Positions 33,124 to 40,605 of a stretch of DNA of 54,836 bases are shown here, piece by piece. The translations under genes and the position numbers were made by a program. The notes beneath the pieces were generated by a model, which saw nothing but the letters and a program-made list of their open reading frames with translations, was not told the origin of the DNA and did not search any database. Origin of the DNA: JAFGMQ01 sp036733345 (lineage in GTDB: Bacteria; Desulfobacterota; DSM-4660; Desulfatiglandales; Desulfatiglandaceae); assembly GCA_036733345.1 (NCBI GenBank), contig DAINAR010000022.1, positions 1 through 54,836 of the forward strand. The letters run 5' to 3'. Every line of letters begins with the position of its first letter. The stretch's first letter is position 1.

Positions 33124-33915
33124 ATGTTTTCCAGGATATGGTTAATTAATTTTATTTTAATGGCAGTTGTTATTTTCTTCGGGATAAAGGCCCTGGGTGT
33201 CTGGACTGAAAAAGGATTGCCGTCACCCGAAACCGAAAGTCAGGCCCTTACAGGCCCCGCGGTCAGAATGGATATGAAAAAGGGCATTCAGGGCATGCAA
33301 AGAAGGGCGGTAAGTGAAATCGTTTATGAATCAATAGCCACCATGAATCTTTTTTCCTCTGACAGAAAGGAGCCCGAAACGGAAAAAGCGGAGCAAAAGG
33401 AAGAAGAGAAACAACCACCTAAAAACATAAGTAAGATAAGGAAGGAAATAATACTTTATGGTGTGATCATATCTGATGGTTGTAAATCTGCCTTAATCAG
33501 TAATCTAAAACCTGAGCCCGGGGAGCGAAAGAGCAAATGGGTAAAGATCGGTGATTCAATCGACGGTCTTGAGGTTACAGATGTTAATAAAGAGAGCATA
33601 ATTTTAGCCGAAGGGGCTGATAAATTTGAAATTCTTTTGTTTGACAAAAAAAAGGCCAGGAGACCTGAAATACGGAATCAAAAAGATGTGAAGCCGACAG
33701 TAATTGAAGTAGGTTCTAAAGATGCACAGAAGGATCAGATAAAAGACGTCCCGAAGGTTCAGATAAAAGATGTCCCGAAGGTTCAGACAAAAGTTGAACC
33801 TGATGCTAAGGCAATTGATACTATGGCAGACAAAGAGGGTTCACCTCCAGATGTTCCTCCAGGCAGAGTGCGGATACCGGGAAGAATTACAAGGCCAATC
33901 TTAAGGAAACCATAA
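33124..33915 (+). CDS. gspC: GspC-like type II secretion protein
   Basis: Inner-membrane protein of 263 residues: one N-terminal helix (8-28), a linker, then the homology region that binds the secretin N0 domain (LYGVIISDGCKSALISNLKP, KWVKIGDSIDGLEVTDVNKE). The tail has two near-identical copies of QIKDVPKV and a third diverged copy, and ends in a basic RVRIPGRITRPILRKP. No PDZ domain is present. It likely couples the platform to GspD. The position just before gspD fits. Confidence 0.82.
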   Translation: MFSRIWLINFILMAVVIFFGIKALGVWTEKGLPSPETESQALTGPAVRMDMKKGIQGMQRRAVSEIVYESIATMNLFSSDRKEPETEKAEQKEEEKQPPKNISKIRKEIILYGVIISDGCKSALISNLKPEPGERKSKWVKIGDSIDGLEVTDVNKESIILAEGADKFEILLFDKKKARRPEIRNQKDVKPTVIEVGSKDAQKDQIKDVPKVQIKDVPKVQTKVEPDAKAIDTMADKEGSPPDVPPGRVRIPGRITRPILRKP

Positions 33916-33930
33916 TTTTTTAAGGATTAA

Positions 33931-36003
33931 ATGACCATGATAAAAAGAAGGTTTGATCGAAGCTTACTGATTTTCGGGCTGATATTTCTATCAATTTGTT
34001 TTGGTAGTGAATGCCCTGGTCAAAGTCAAAAAGCCGGAGATGATATTAGTGCTGAGAGCCGTAACATTGATTTAACTGCAAAAACAGATAAAAGCGATAA
34101 AAAAGGAAATGCAGAGGCTCAGGAGCCTGCTCAAAAAACAGGACGTATTTTATTGAATTTTGATAATGCAGACCTGTATGAAGTAGTAAGGACAATGGCT
34201 GAGCTGTTAAATATCAATTACATTATCGATCCGGATGTCAGGGGAACCGTTACGATTCATACGGTTGAAGGGATAGCACAGAAGGATCTTTTCCCTGTTT
34301 TTTTGCAGCTCCTTGAGATTAATGGTTTTACAGCCGTCAAGGAAGGAAATGTTTACAGAATAGGGGGTATCAAGGATGCTCCGCGCATGCCTCTTGGCCT
34401 TCGATTCGGCCGGGAAGAGGCCGAAATTCCTGAATCGGAAAGAATAATTATCCAGATTATCCCCCTCAAATTCATAAATGCGCAGGAAATGTCCAAGCTG
34501 TTGACACCCTTTCTTTCAGCAAGTGGAATGATTGTCTCAGAGGCGGTGTCTAATTCTCTTCTGGTGGTTGATAACGCCGCTAATATATTCAAGGCCTTGA
34601 GGTTGATTAATGCCTTTGATGTTAATCTTTTTGAGAAAGTAATGCATCGTTTCTATATGTTAAAAAATACGGATGTTGAAGAAACGGTCAAGGTCCTGGG
34701 AGAGATATTTCCATTATATGCAACTGCGGGCAAGGCTGAAGTGAAGTTTATTGCGATTGCGAGATTGAATACAATGCTTGCCGTGAGTTCAGATCCGCAG
34801 GTCTTTGATAAAATAGATGAATTTATATCCAGGCTTGATGTTGCTGATCTTGAGGTTGAGCCCAAGATATATGTCTACTTTGTAAAAAACGGCCAGTCAG
34901 ATCAGCTGGCAGGTATTCTGCAGGATGTCTTTGGAAAGGGAACCAAGAAGAGTGATAAAAGCAAGAACAAGGTACTTTCTAAAACATCCCAGAACCCGCT
35001 TTTAGAAAAGAGCCTGGCGGAGGCAAAGGCAAAGGCTGAAACAGCAAAGGAAGTGCAGAAGGCACCTGAAAGCGCAGGCGGGGAGACTTTTGCTCCAGGT
35101 GAGACAGGAAGTTTGAGGGGAGAGATAACTATCACGTCTGACGAGGTTAGAAATGCACTGATTATCGAAGCGGTCCCTTCTGATTACCGTATTGTTGAGG
35201 ATGTGTTAAGACGTATTGATGTTTTACCGAGACAGGTTCTGATAGAGGCTACCATTGCAGAGATTACCCTGGGTGATGAAAACGATCTGGGTATAGAATG
35301 GTCATATACAAAAGGAGGCACCCCGGGTTCCGGTCTGTTAAGCGCTACAATGGGCGAGACAGGACTGGCTTATTCAATTGGGATTGCTAACAGGATACAG
35401 GCGGACCTTTCGGCTTATGCAAAAGAAAACAGAGTGAATATTCTTTCCTCACCTCATATACTTGCCTCTGATAACAAAGAGGCAAAAATAGATGTTACCA
35501 ATGAAATTCCGGTGGCAAGCTCCAATTATGAATATACTTCAAATGAAAATCCTGTAATCGCCACGAATATACAGTACAGGGATACCGGTGTGATTCTCAC
35601 GGTTACTCCTCATATAAATGAGAGGGGACTGGTGACTATGGATATTTCCCAGGAGGTAAGCGAGGCTTCGGATAATGTTAAGGTCGCCGGCAAAGACTAT
35701 CCATCGTTTTATAAAAGGAATATTGCTACAACCCTCACTGTAAAACATGGGCAGACAATTGTAATAGGCGGGCTGATAAAGGAAAACAGGTCAGACACAG
35801 CCCAGGGTACACCCTGTCTGGTAAGCATCCCTGTAATCCGCTACCTGTTTGGGAAGGATTCAAAATCGACTAACAAGACCGAGCTGATTGTCCTGATAAC
35901 TCCCAGGGTAGTTGTAGATCTTGAAGATGTTGATGCAGTTACGGAAGAATTCAAGAAAAAAGTCGATAAGGTAGTAAAGGAATTCAAAGAATATACTCAT
36001 TGA
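33931..36003 (+). CDS. gspD: Type II secretion outer-membrane secretin GspD
   Basis: Secretin of 690 residues forming the outer-membrane channel. It has an N-terminal signal peptide (about 1-30), the N0 domain (ILLNFDNADLYEVVRTMAEL), N1-N3 KH-like repeats, an Ala/Lys-rich loop near 350-390 and the secretin core from about 434 (PRQVLIEATIAEITLGDEND) to GGLIKENRSDTAQGTPCLVSIPVIRYLFG and ELIVLITPRVV. Last gene of the operon; GspN and GspO/PilD are not in the window. Confidence 0.95.
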   Translation: MTMIKRRFDRSLLIFGLIFLSICFGSECPGQSQKAGDDISAESRNIDLTAKTDKSDKKGNAEAQEPAQKTGRILLNFDNADLYEVVRTMAELLNINYIIDPDVRGTVTIHTVEGIAQKDLFPVFLQLLEINGFTAVKEGNVYRIGGIKDAPRMPLGLRFGREEAEIPESERIIIQIIPLKFINAQEMSKLLTPFLSASGMIVSEAVSNSLLVVDNAANIFKALRLINAFDVNLFEKVMHRFYMLKNTDVEETVKVLGEIFPLYATAGKAEVKFIAIARLNTMLAVSSDPQVFDKIDEFISRLDVADLEVEPKIYVYFVKNGQSDQLAGILQDVFGKGTKKSDKSKNKVLSKTSQNPLLEKSLAEAKAKAETAKEVQKAPESAGGETFAPGETGSLRGEITITSDEVRNALIIEAVPSDYRIVEDVLRRIDVLPRQVLIEATIAEITLGDENDLGIEWSYTKGGTPGSGLLSATMGETGLAYSIGIANRIQADLSAYAKENRVNILSSPHILASDNKEAKIDVTNEIPVASSNYEYTSNENPVIATNIQYRDTGVILTVTPHINERGLVTMDISQEVSEASDNVKVAGKDYPSFYKRNIATTLTVKHGQTIVIGGLIKENRSDTAQGTPCLVSIPVIRYLFGKDSKSTNKTELIVLITPRVVVDLEDVDAVTEEFKKKVDKVVKEFKEYTH

Positions 36004-36150
36004 TTTCATGTTGTTTTAACAGCTGAACCCCCCCCGCTTTTGACCAGTCTCGGCGTCCCCGATAAGCGGGATTTGTCAACATGCTCAAATATTAACCCGC
36101 CTATATTTGTGCCAAATGGCAATAACACTGGCGGGTTAATCCCCGAAATT

Positions 36151-36263
36151 TTACCAGCCTGTGTTTTTGGCTGGTTTACCAGCCTGTGTTTTTGGCTGGT
36201 TTACCTGCCATTGGCAGGGACGAATAACAATTGCGCCTGAGGCGCACAAGAGTTTTGCAAAGG
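36151..36263. repeat. 25-bp tandem repeats (two copies) plus conserved tail
   Basis: Two identical 25-base units (36151-36175, 36176-36200) read TTACCAGCCTGTGTTTTTGG then CTGGT. Each forms a 7-bp hairpin, ACCAGCC with GGCTGGT. After TTACCTGCCATTGGCAGG comes the 34-base tail (36230-36263) identical to 24982-25015. Upstream, 36004-36150 holds a C8 run and a TAACCCGCC...GGCGGGTTA inverted repeat of the same style. No gene is seen in 36004-36336. Confidence 0.85.
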
Positions 36264-36336
36264 CCTCTTCAAGAAATTCAATCATCAATACTCCTCGAAT
36301 TTTTTGCCTCAACTGTTTCGATCTATTTAGAAATTG

Positions 36337-37281
36337 ATGAAAAAGCTTTCCCTTTCAATTAAATTATTGATACTTATTATAATAGTATCAATATCTTATA
36401 GTGGAGCAGCTGCCGGGAAGGAGGTTGCGGCACAAAAGATTGCTGTTATTGTTTCACAGAGTATAAGGCCATATATTGAGGCCGTGGAAGGATTGAGCTC
36501 TGAGATATCCGCTGAAGGAGAGGGAATTTCAGATGTTATTTTTCTTGATAAGTTCGAGGGAAAAGACCTTGTTAATCTTTCTCAGACACTTGATAAAAAA
36601 GATATTGATCTGTTTATAGCAATCGGACCACATGCCGCACGTTTTGTTTGGGAAGATATTAAAGCAGTTAAGGCGGCCAGGTTTTATTCGATGGTTTTAA
36701 ACCCTGAAAAAGTACTTGCGATGCTGGAATTCGCGGCTGGAATACCATTAAATATTTCAGCCAAGACACAGGTTGAAATGATTCACAGGGGTATGCCTTC
36801 AGTTAACAGGATAGGGATTATTTATGATCCGGAATATAACCTTGATTTTTTTGGAGATGCGTATGAAGAAGCTGATTTAAAAAACATAAGAATAGTGTCT
36901 CTCGCGGTTTCTTCGAGAAAAGATATCCCGCTCGTGTTAAAGAATAACTGGAATGATCTGGATGCCCTGTGGCTTATCCCCGACCGAACAGTGATATCCG
37001 AAAGCATTGTTCAGTATGTTATTAAAGAGGCTCTTTTCAATGGCGTTCCGGTGATAGGTTATAACCGTTTTTTTTATGAAAGCGGGGCTGCGCTGGCATT
37101 TATTTTTGATTACAGTGAAATAGGCAGGCAGTGTGCAAAGGAGGCATTGAAGTTATTATCAGAACGGGAGGTCAAAAAAAGCGAACCTGTTTTTAATGTC
37201 TGGGTAAATGAAAGAGTAATGAATCGTCTCGGTATGGAAACCGGCAGCAAATATCATCCTCCTGTTGGATTTGGGCCATGA
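36337..37281 (+). CDS. ABC-type substrate-binding protein (TrpX/YtrF-like, PF04392 type)
   Basis: Exported binding protein of 314 residues: signal peptide about 1-27, then AAQKIAVIVSQSIRPYIEAV and the two-lobe fold of the PF04392 family (LFIAIGPHAARFVWED, RIGIIYDPEYNLDFF, DALWLIPDRTVIS, VPVIGYNRFFYESGAALAF). No ABC permease or ATPase gene is near. The stop overlaps the start of the sensor kinase (ATGA), so it probably serves as its ligand-sensing partner (inference). A TTG at 36334 could add one residue. Confidence 0.82.
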   Translation: MKKLSLSIKLLILIIIVSISYSGAAAGKEVAAQKIAVIVSQSIRPYIEAVEGLSSEISAEGEGISDVIFLDKFEGKDLVNLSQTLDKKDIDLFIAIGPHAARFVWEDIKAVKAARFYSMVLNPEKVLAMLEFAAGIPLNISAKTQVEMIHRGMPSVNRIGIIYDPEYNLDFFGDAYEEADLKNIRIVSLAVSSRKDIPLVLKNNWNDLDALWLIPDRTVISESIVQYVIKEALFNGVPVIGYNRFFYESGAALAFIFDYSEIGRQCAKEALKLLSEREVKKSEPVFNVWVNERVMNRLGMETGSKYHPPVGFGP

Positions 37282-38678
37282 AAAGGCTTGGTATACATTT
37301 CAGGCTTATTATAGCTGTTTTTACTCTTATAGGGGCTACAACCTTTATGCTGGGGTATATGGGAATAAAGATTTCCAGGCAGTTTATTCAGACTCGATTT
37401 GACGAACGGGTTTCTTTTCTGGCAAGATATCTTGCGCTGAATGCAGAACTGGGGATATTGATTGATGACCGGCTGATGCTGGACAGGCTCGCCGCAAATC
37501 TTTTATCCGAGAGAGACGTTTCCGGGGTTACTATTTTTGACAAAAACGGCAATGAATTGAGCAGCAGAAAAAAACAGGTTTCAGGACCGTTTTCTATGAT
37601 AGAAGCCCCTGTTTTTCTGAGAGAGTCTCAGGAAGAAAGCAGGGCTTTTCAGTGGGAGACTAACGGAGGTAAAAACGAAAGATTGATCGGAAAGGTGCGA
37701 ATAGTTTATAGCACCAGGGGAATTGACAAGCTTTTGAGAACAATGGCTCAAAGGTTTATCTGGCTTTCAGCGGGCCTTGCCTGCCTGTCGGGTTTTATTT
37801 TCTATTTTATTTCCCGTTCACTTGTATCGCCAGTGACAAAACTTGCCCAGGCAGCCAGAGATGTGGCTAAAGGAGATCTTGACATGCGAGCTGAACCAGG
37901 CGGGCTACCGGAAGCCAGGGAACTTGCTCTGGCTTTTAATGCAATGCTTGATTCACTGGCTCGAAGCAGAACGGCCCTGGAAGAAGCCAATGAAGAGATG
38001 ATGAAGCAGAACGCTCTGGCAGAGCTGGGCAAATTTTCTATGATGATTGCACATGAAGTCAAAAACCCCCTGAGCATTATTAAAAGTTCTCTGGATGTTT
38101 TAAAAGAAGGTAAAGGACTTTCTTCCGACGATACCATGGTTTTTTATATCGAAGATGAAATAAGGCGGTTAAACCGTCTTATTGAGGATTTTCTTTTATT
38201 TGCACGTCCTACGCAACCGTTTTTCAGACAGGTTGATGTTAATTCATTGGTTAATGAAATTGTAGTCAGATTTGATCTTCAAAAACCCAGACCGTCGGTA
38301 GAGATTCAGACCTCAATTCCATCCGAGGCGTGTTTTGCCCATGTTGATCCGGATTTACTCACCAGGGCGATCGGAAATGTATTAAAGAACGCATTTGAAG
38401 CTAATTCGGAAAATAGCGTGGTTAAGGTTACCGCTTCAAAGGATGGTGCTGTCTGGTCTGTTGAAATAGAAGATCAGGGTGAAGGCATTGATCCTGAAAA
38501 CATGAACAGGATTTTTGAGCCTTTTTATACTACACGCTCAAAAGGGACCGGTTTAGGCCTTGCATATGCCTTTCAGGTGACAAGTGCCCATAAAGGGAAG
38601 ATAACAGTTAAAAATAATGAGCATGGCGGGGCTCAGTTCAGGATTGAGATACCGGTTTATGGGGAAGTTAAGAATTAA
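37278..38678 (+). CDS. Membrane sensor histidine kinase (NtrB-like)
   Basis: Kinase of 466 residues: membrane helix 8-28, extracytoplasmic sensor about 30-155, second helix 160-180, HAMP (182-235), HisKA with phosphoacceptor H259 (MIAHEVKNPLSII), and HATPase with NVLKNAFEA, DQGEGIDPE, and TRSKGTGLGLA. The last four codons (EVKN) and stop lie inside a heptamer repeat array, so its C-terminus has been rewritten by the element that follows. It presumably phosphorylates the sigma-54 regulator at 39139. Confidence 0.93.
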   Translation: MKRLGIHFRLIIAVFTLIGATTFMLGYMGIKISRQFIQTRFDERVSFLARYLALNAELGILIDDRLMLDRLAANLLSERDVSGVTIFDKNGNELSSRKKQVSGPFSMIEAPVFLRESQEESRAFQWETNGGKNERLIGKVRIVYSTRGIDKLLRTMAQRFIWLSAGLACLSGFIFYFISRSLVSPVTKLAQAARDVAKGDLDMRAEPGGLPEARELALAFNAMLDSLARSRTALEEANEEMMKQNALAELGKFSMMIAHEVKNPLSIIKSSLDVLKEGKGLSSDDTMVFYIEDEIRRLNRLIEDFLLFARPTQPFFRQVDVNSLVNEIVVRFDLQKPRPSVEIQTSIPSEACFAHVDPDLLTRAIGNVLKNAFEANSENSVVKVTASKDGAVWSVEIEDQGEGIDPENMNRIFEPFYTTRSKGTGLGLAYAFQVTSAHKGKITVKNNEHGGAQFRIEIPVYGEVKN

Positions 38679-39132
38679 GAGTTAAAAGTTATAGTGAAAA
38701 ATGATAAATTGGATATCGCTGAACGGAGTGTGGCCTATTCACTGCGTATTATCAAACTTTATCGTGAACTGGACAACGATAGTACAGGTCGAATTCTGGG
38801 AAAGCAACTATTACGTTCAGGTACCTCTATTGGCGCGAATATACATGAAGCGCAGGGAGCTCAAAGCACAGCCGATTTTATCTCAAAAATGTCTATTGCT
38901 CATAAAGAAGCACGGGAGTCTGCTTATTGGCTTAGACTCCTCCAGGATTCAGGATTGATTTCTACAGGCAGACTGGCTGATTTATACGATGAAACTGATC
39001 AGTTGGTGAAAATTCTATCTTCAATTCTATTGACATCAAAAAAAGGAAAAAACCCCTGATTTTTGTCAATTAACTGTTACTTTTAATTCTTAACTCTTAA
39101 TTCTTAACTCTTAACTCTTAATTCTTAACTGG
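38664..39132. mobile_element. Four-helix-bundle gene flanked by inverted heptamer arrays
   Basis: Left arm 38664-38691: four 7-base units (GAAGTTA, AGAATTA, AGAGTTA, AAAGTTA). Right arm 39084-39132: seven units of the complementary type (TAATTCT/TAACTCT, last TAACTGG), with degenerate units back to about 39070. The arms are inverted relative to each other and enclose one four-helix-bundle gene. The unit lies between a kinase and its cognate regulator and supplies the kinase stop codon, which points to insertion. No transposase is present, so how it moved is unknown. Confidence 0.65.
38694..39059 (+). CDS. Four-helix bundle protein (S23/IVP family)
   Basis: Small helical protein of 121 residues: LDIAERSVAYSLRIIKLYRE, then GKQLLRSGTSIGANIHEA (the conserved LLRSGTSIGANI motif), then DFISKMSIAHKEARESAYWL. 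Family members include proteins encoded by intervening sequences in 23S rRNA genes and the Avd accessory protein of diversity-generating retroelements; they form basic barrel-like pentamers. Start is GTG at 38694, next to the left heptamer arm. There is no reverse transcriptase here. The protein is presumably part of the inserted element, not of the two-component system. Confidence 0.9.
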   Translation: MKNDKLDIAERSVAYSLRIIKLYRELDNDSTGRILGKQLLRSGTSIGANIHEAQGAQSTADFISKMSIAHKEARESAYWLRLLQDSGLISTGRLADLYDETDQLVKILSSILLTSKKGKNP

Positions 39133-39138
39133 GACCTT

Positions 39139-40503
39139 ATGGCTCATATTTTAGTTGTTGATGATGAAGAAAAGATGCGCTATCTGCTCTCCATTATGCT
39201 GGAGAGAAGAGGCCATCTCGTTGAGCAGGCCGGTGACGGCGCGGAGGCGCTCGAAAAGATTCGGGCTACGGCGTTCGATCTGGTTATAACGGATATCAAG
39301 ATGCCCCGAATGGATGGCAATGAGCTCCTTTCAGAGATAGCAGAGATGGATATGCCTTGCCCTGTCGTTATTATCACGGCATTTGCCACGGTTGAATCTG
39401 CCGTTGAGACAATGAAAATGGGCGCTGCCGATTATATCACCAAGCCTTTTGAGGAAGAACGCATTTTACTTACCGTTGAGAGGACATTGAGCCTTTCAAA
39501 AATTATGGCAGAGAACCGTGATTTGAAGCGGGAACTTGAGAAGGTTGCCGGTGGCGGTGAAATCGTATATGGATCTAAAGAAATGTCTCAGGTGATCGGT
39601 CTTGCCTCGAAGGTTGCGAAAAGTGATGCGGCTGTTATGATAAGCGGGGAATCGGGAACGGGAAAAGAACTTCTGGCAAGGTATATTCACCATAACAGCC
39701 CCCGAAAGGAAGGGCGTTTTGTCCCGGTAAACTGTGCTGCCATCTCACCCAGTCTTGTGGAGTCAGAGCTGTTCGGCCATGAAAAGGGATCTTTTACAGG
39801 CGCTGTAAAAAGGGTTATAGGCAAATTTGAGTATGCTACCGGCGGCACACTTTTTCTGGATGAAATAGGAGATCTGTCCCTTGAGGCTCAGGCCAAGCTC
39901 CTGAGAGCCCTGCAGGAAAAAAAGGTTCAGCGTGTCGGAGGCAATGACGAAATAACTGTTGATGCGAGGATTATCTGTGCTACTAATCAGGATTTGAACG
40001 AACTTGTTAAAACAGGGGAGTTTCGCCAGGATCTGCTGTTCCGTATAAACGTATTTCCTATTCTGCCTCCGCCTCTCAGAGAACGCAAAGATGATGTGCC
40101 TCTTCTTGCCACTTATTTTCTAAGGAGATTCGGAGATGGAAGTGTGGTTCAGCTAACAGAAGGCGCAAAAAGGGTCCTCAGGGAATATCCCTGGCCTGGA
40201 AACGTAAGGGAACTGGCCAATGCCATAGAAAGATCTTTGATACTCGCACATGGTCAGGGCGTAATCACTGCCGATACACTTTCATTCCTTAGATCGGCAG
40301 AACCGGCTATGGACGAAAGAGGCGGTTTTCGTCTTCCGGCAGGCGGAATAGCACTTGAAGAAGTGGAAAAGGATCTCGTGATGCAGGCCCTTGAGTCAAC
40401 AGGACATAACCAGACCTCTGCTGCAAAACTTCTCGGTCTTAGCAGAGGCAAGTTCAGGGTCCTTGCGAGACAGATTAAAAAAAGATCAAAGGCTGATGAT
40501 TGA
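39139..40503 (+). CDS. Sigma-54-dependent response regulator (NtrC family)
   Basis: Regulator of 454 residues: receiver domain (D8, D9 pocket, phosphoacceptor D52 in TDIKMPRMDG), AAA+ domain (about 135-375) with Walker A GESGTGKE, the sigma-54 contact loop GSFTGA (Ser for the usual Ala), FLDEIGDLSLEAQAKLLRAL, and a Fis-type helix-turn-helix at the end (QTSAAKLLGLSRGKFRVLARQIKK in part). Likely partner of the kinase at 37278. No -24/-12 promoter (TGGCAC-N5-TTGCA) was found upstream of the neighbouring genes. Confidence 0.94.
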   Translation: MAHILVVDDEEKMRYLLSIMLERRGHLVEQAGDGAEALEKIRATAFDLVITDIKMPRMDGNELLSEIAEMDMPCPVVIITAFATVESAVETMKMGAADYITKPFEEERILLTVERTLSLSKIMAENRDLKRELEKVAGGGEIVYGSKEMSQVIGLASKVAKSDAAVMISGESGTGKELLARYIHHNSPRKEGRFVPVNCAAISPSLVESELFGHEKGSFTGAVKRVIGKFEYATGGTLFLDEIGDLSLEAQAKLLRALQEKKVQRVGGNDEITVDARIICATNQDLNELVKTGEFRQDLLFRINVFPILPPPLRERKDDVPLLATYFLRRFGDGSVVQLTEGAKRVLREYPWPGNVRELANAIERSLILAHGQGVITADTLSFLRSAEPAMDERGGFRLPAGGIALEEVEKDLVMQALESTGHNQTSAAKLLGLSRGKFRVLARQIKKRSKADD

Positions 40504-40605
40504 TGCTCTCTCAAAAGGTCCGGAAATAAGGTTTTCCAGATATGGAATGAAGGAAAAGGGGGTTTTTCAAGGATTTCGAGTCCATAATGATTAAGTGTTT
40601 TCTAA

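Noticed and set aside
36040..36240. 66-codon open frame in the gspD downstream spacer
   Set aside because: It lies within the tandem repeat element and its translation is only the repeat read in one frame.
38694..39059. Diversity-generating retroelement, since Avd belongs to the four-helix-bundle family
   Set aside because: No reverse transcriptase, no template and variable repeat pair, and no target lectin-type gene in the neighbourhood.
40504..40605. Sigma-54 promoter for the TonB receptor
   Set aside because: No TGGCAC-N5-TTGCA-like sequence was found in the spacer.
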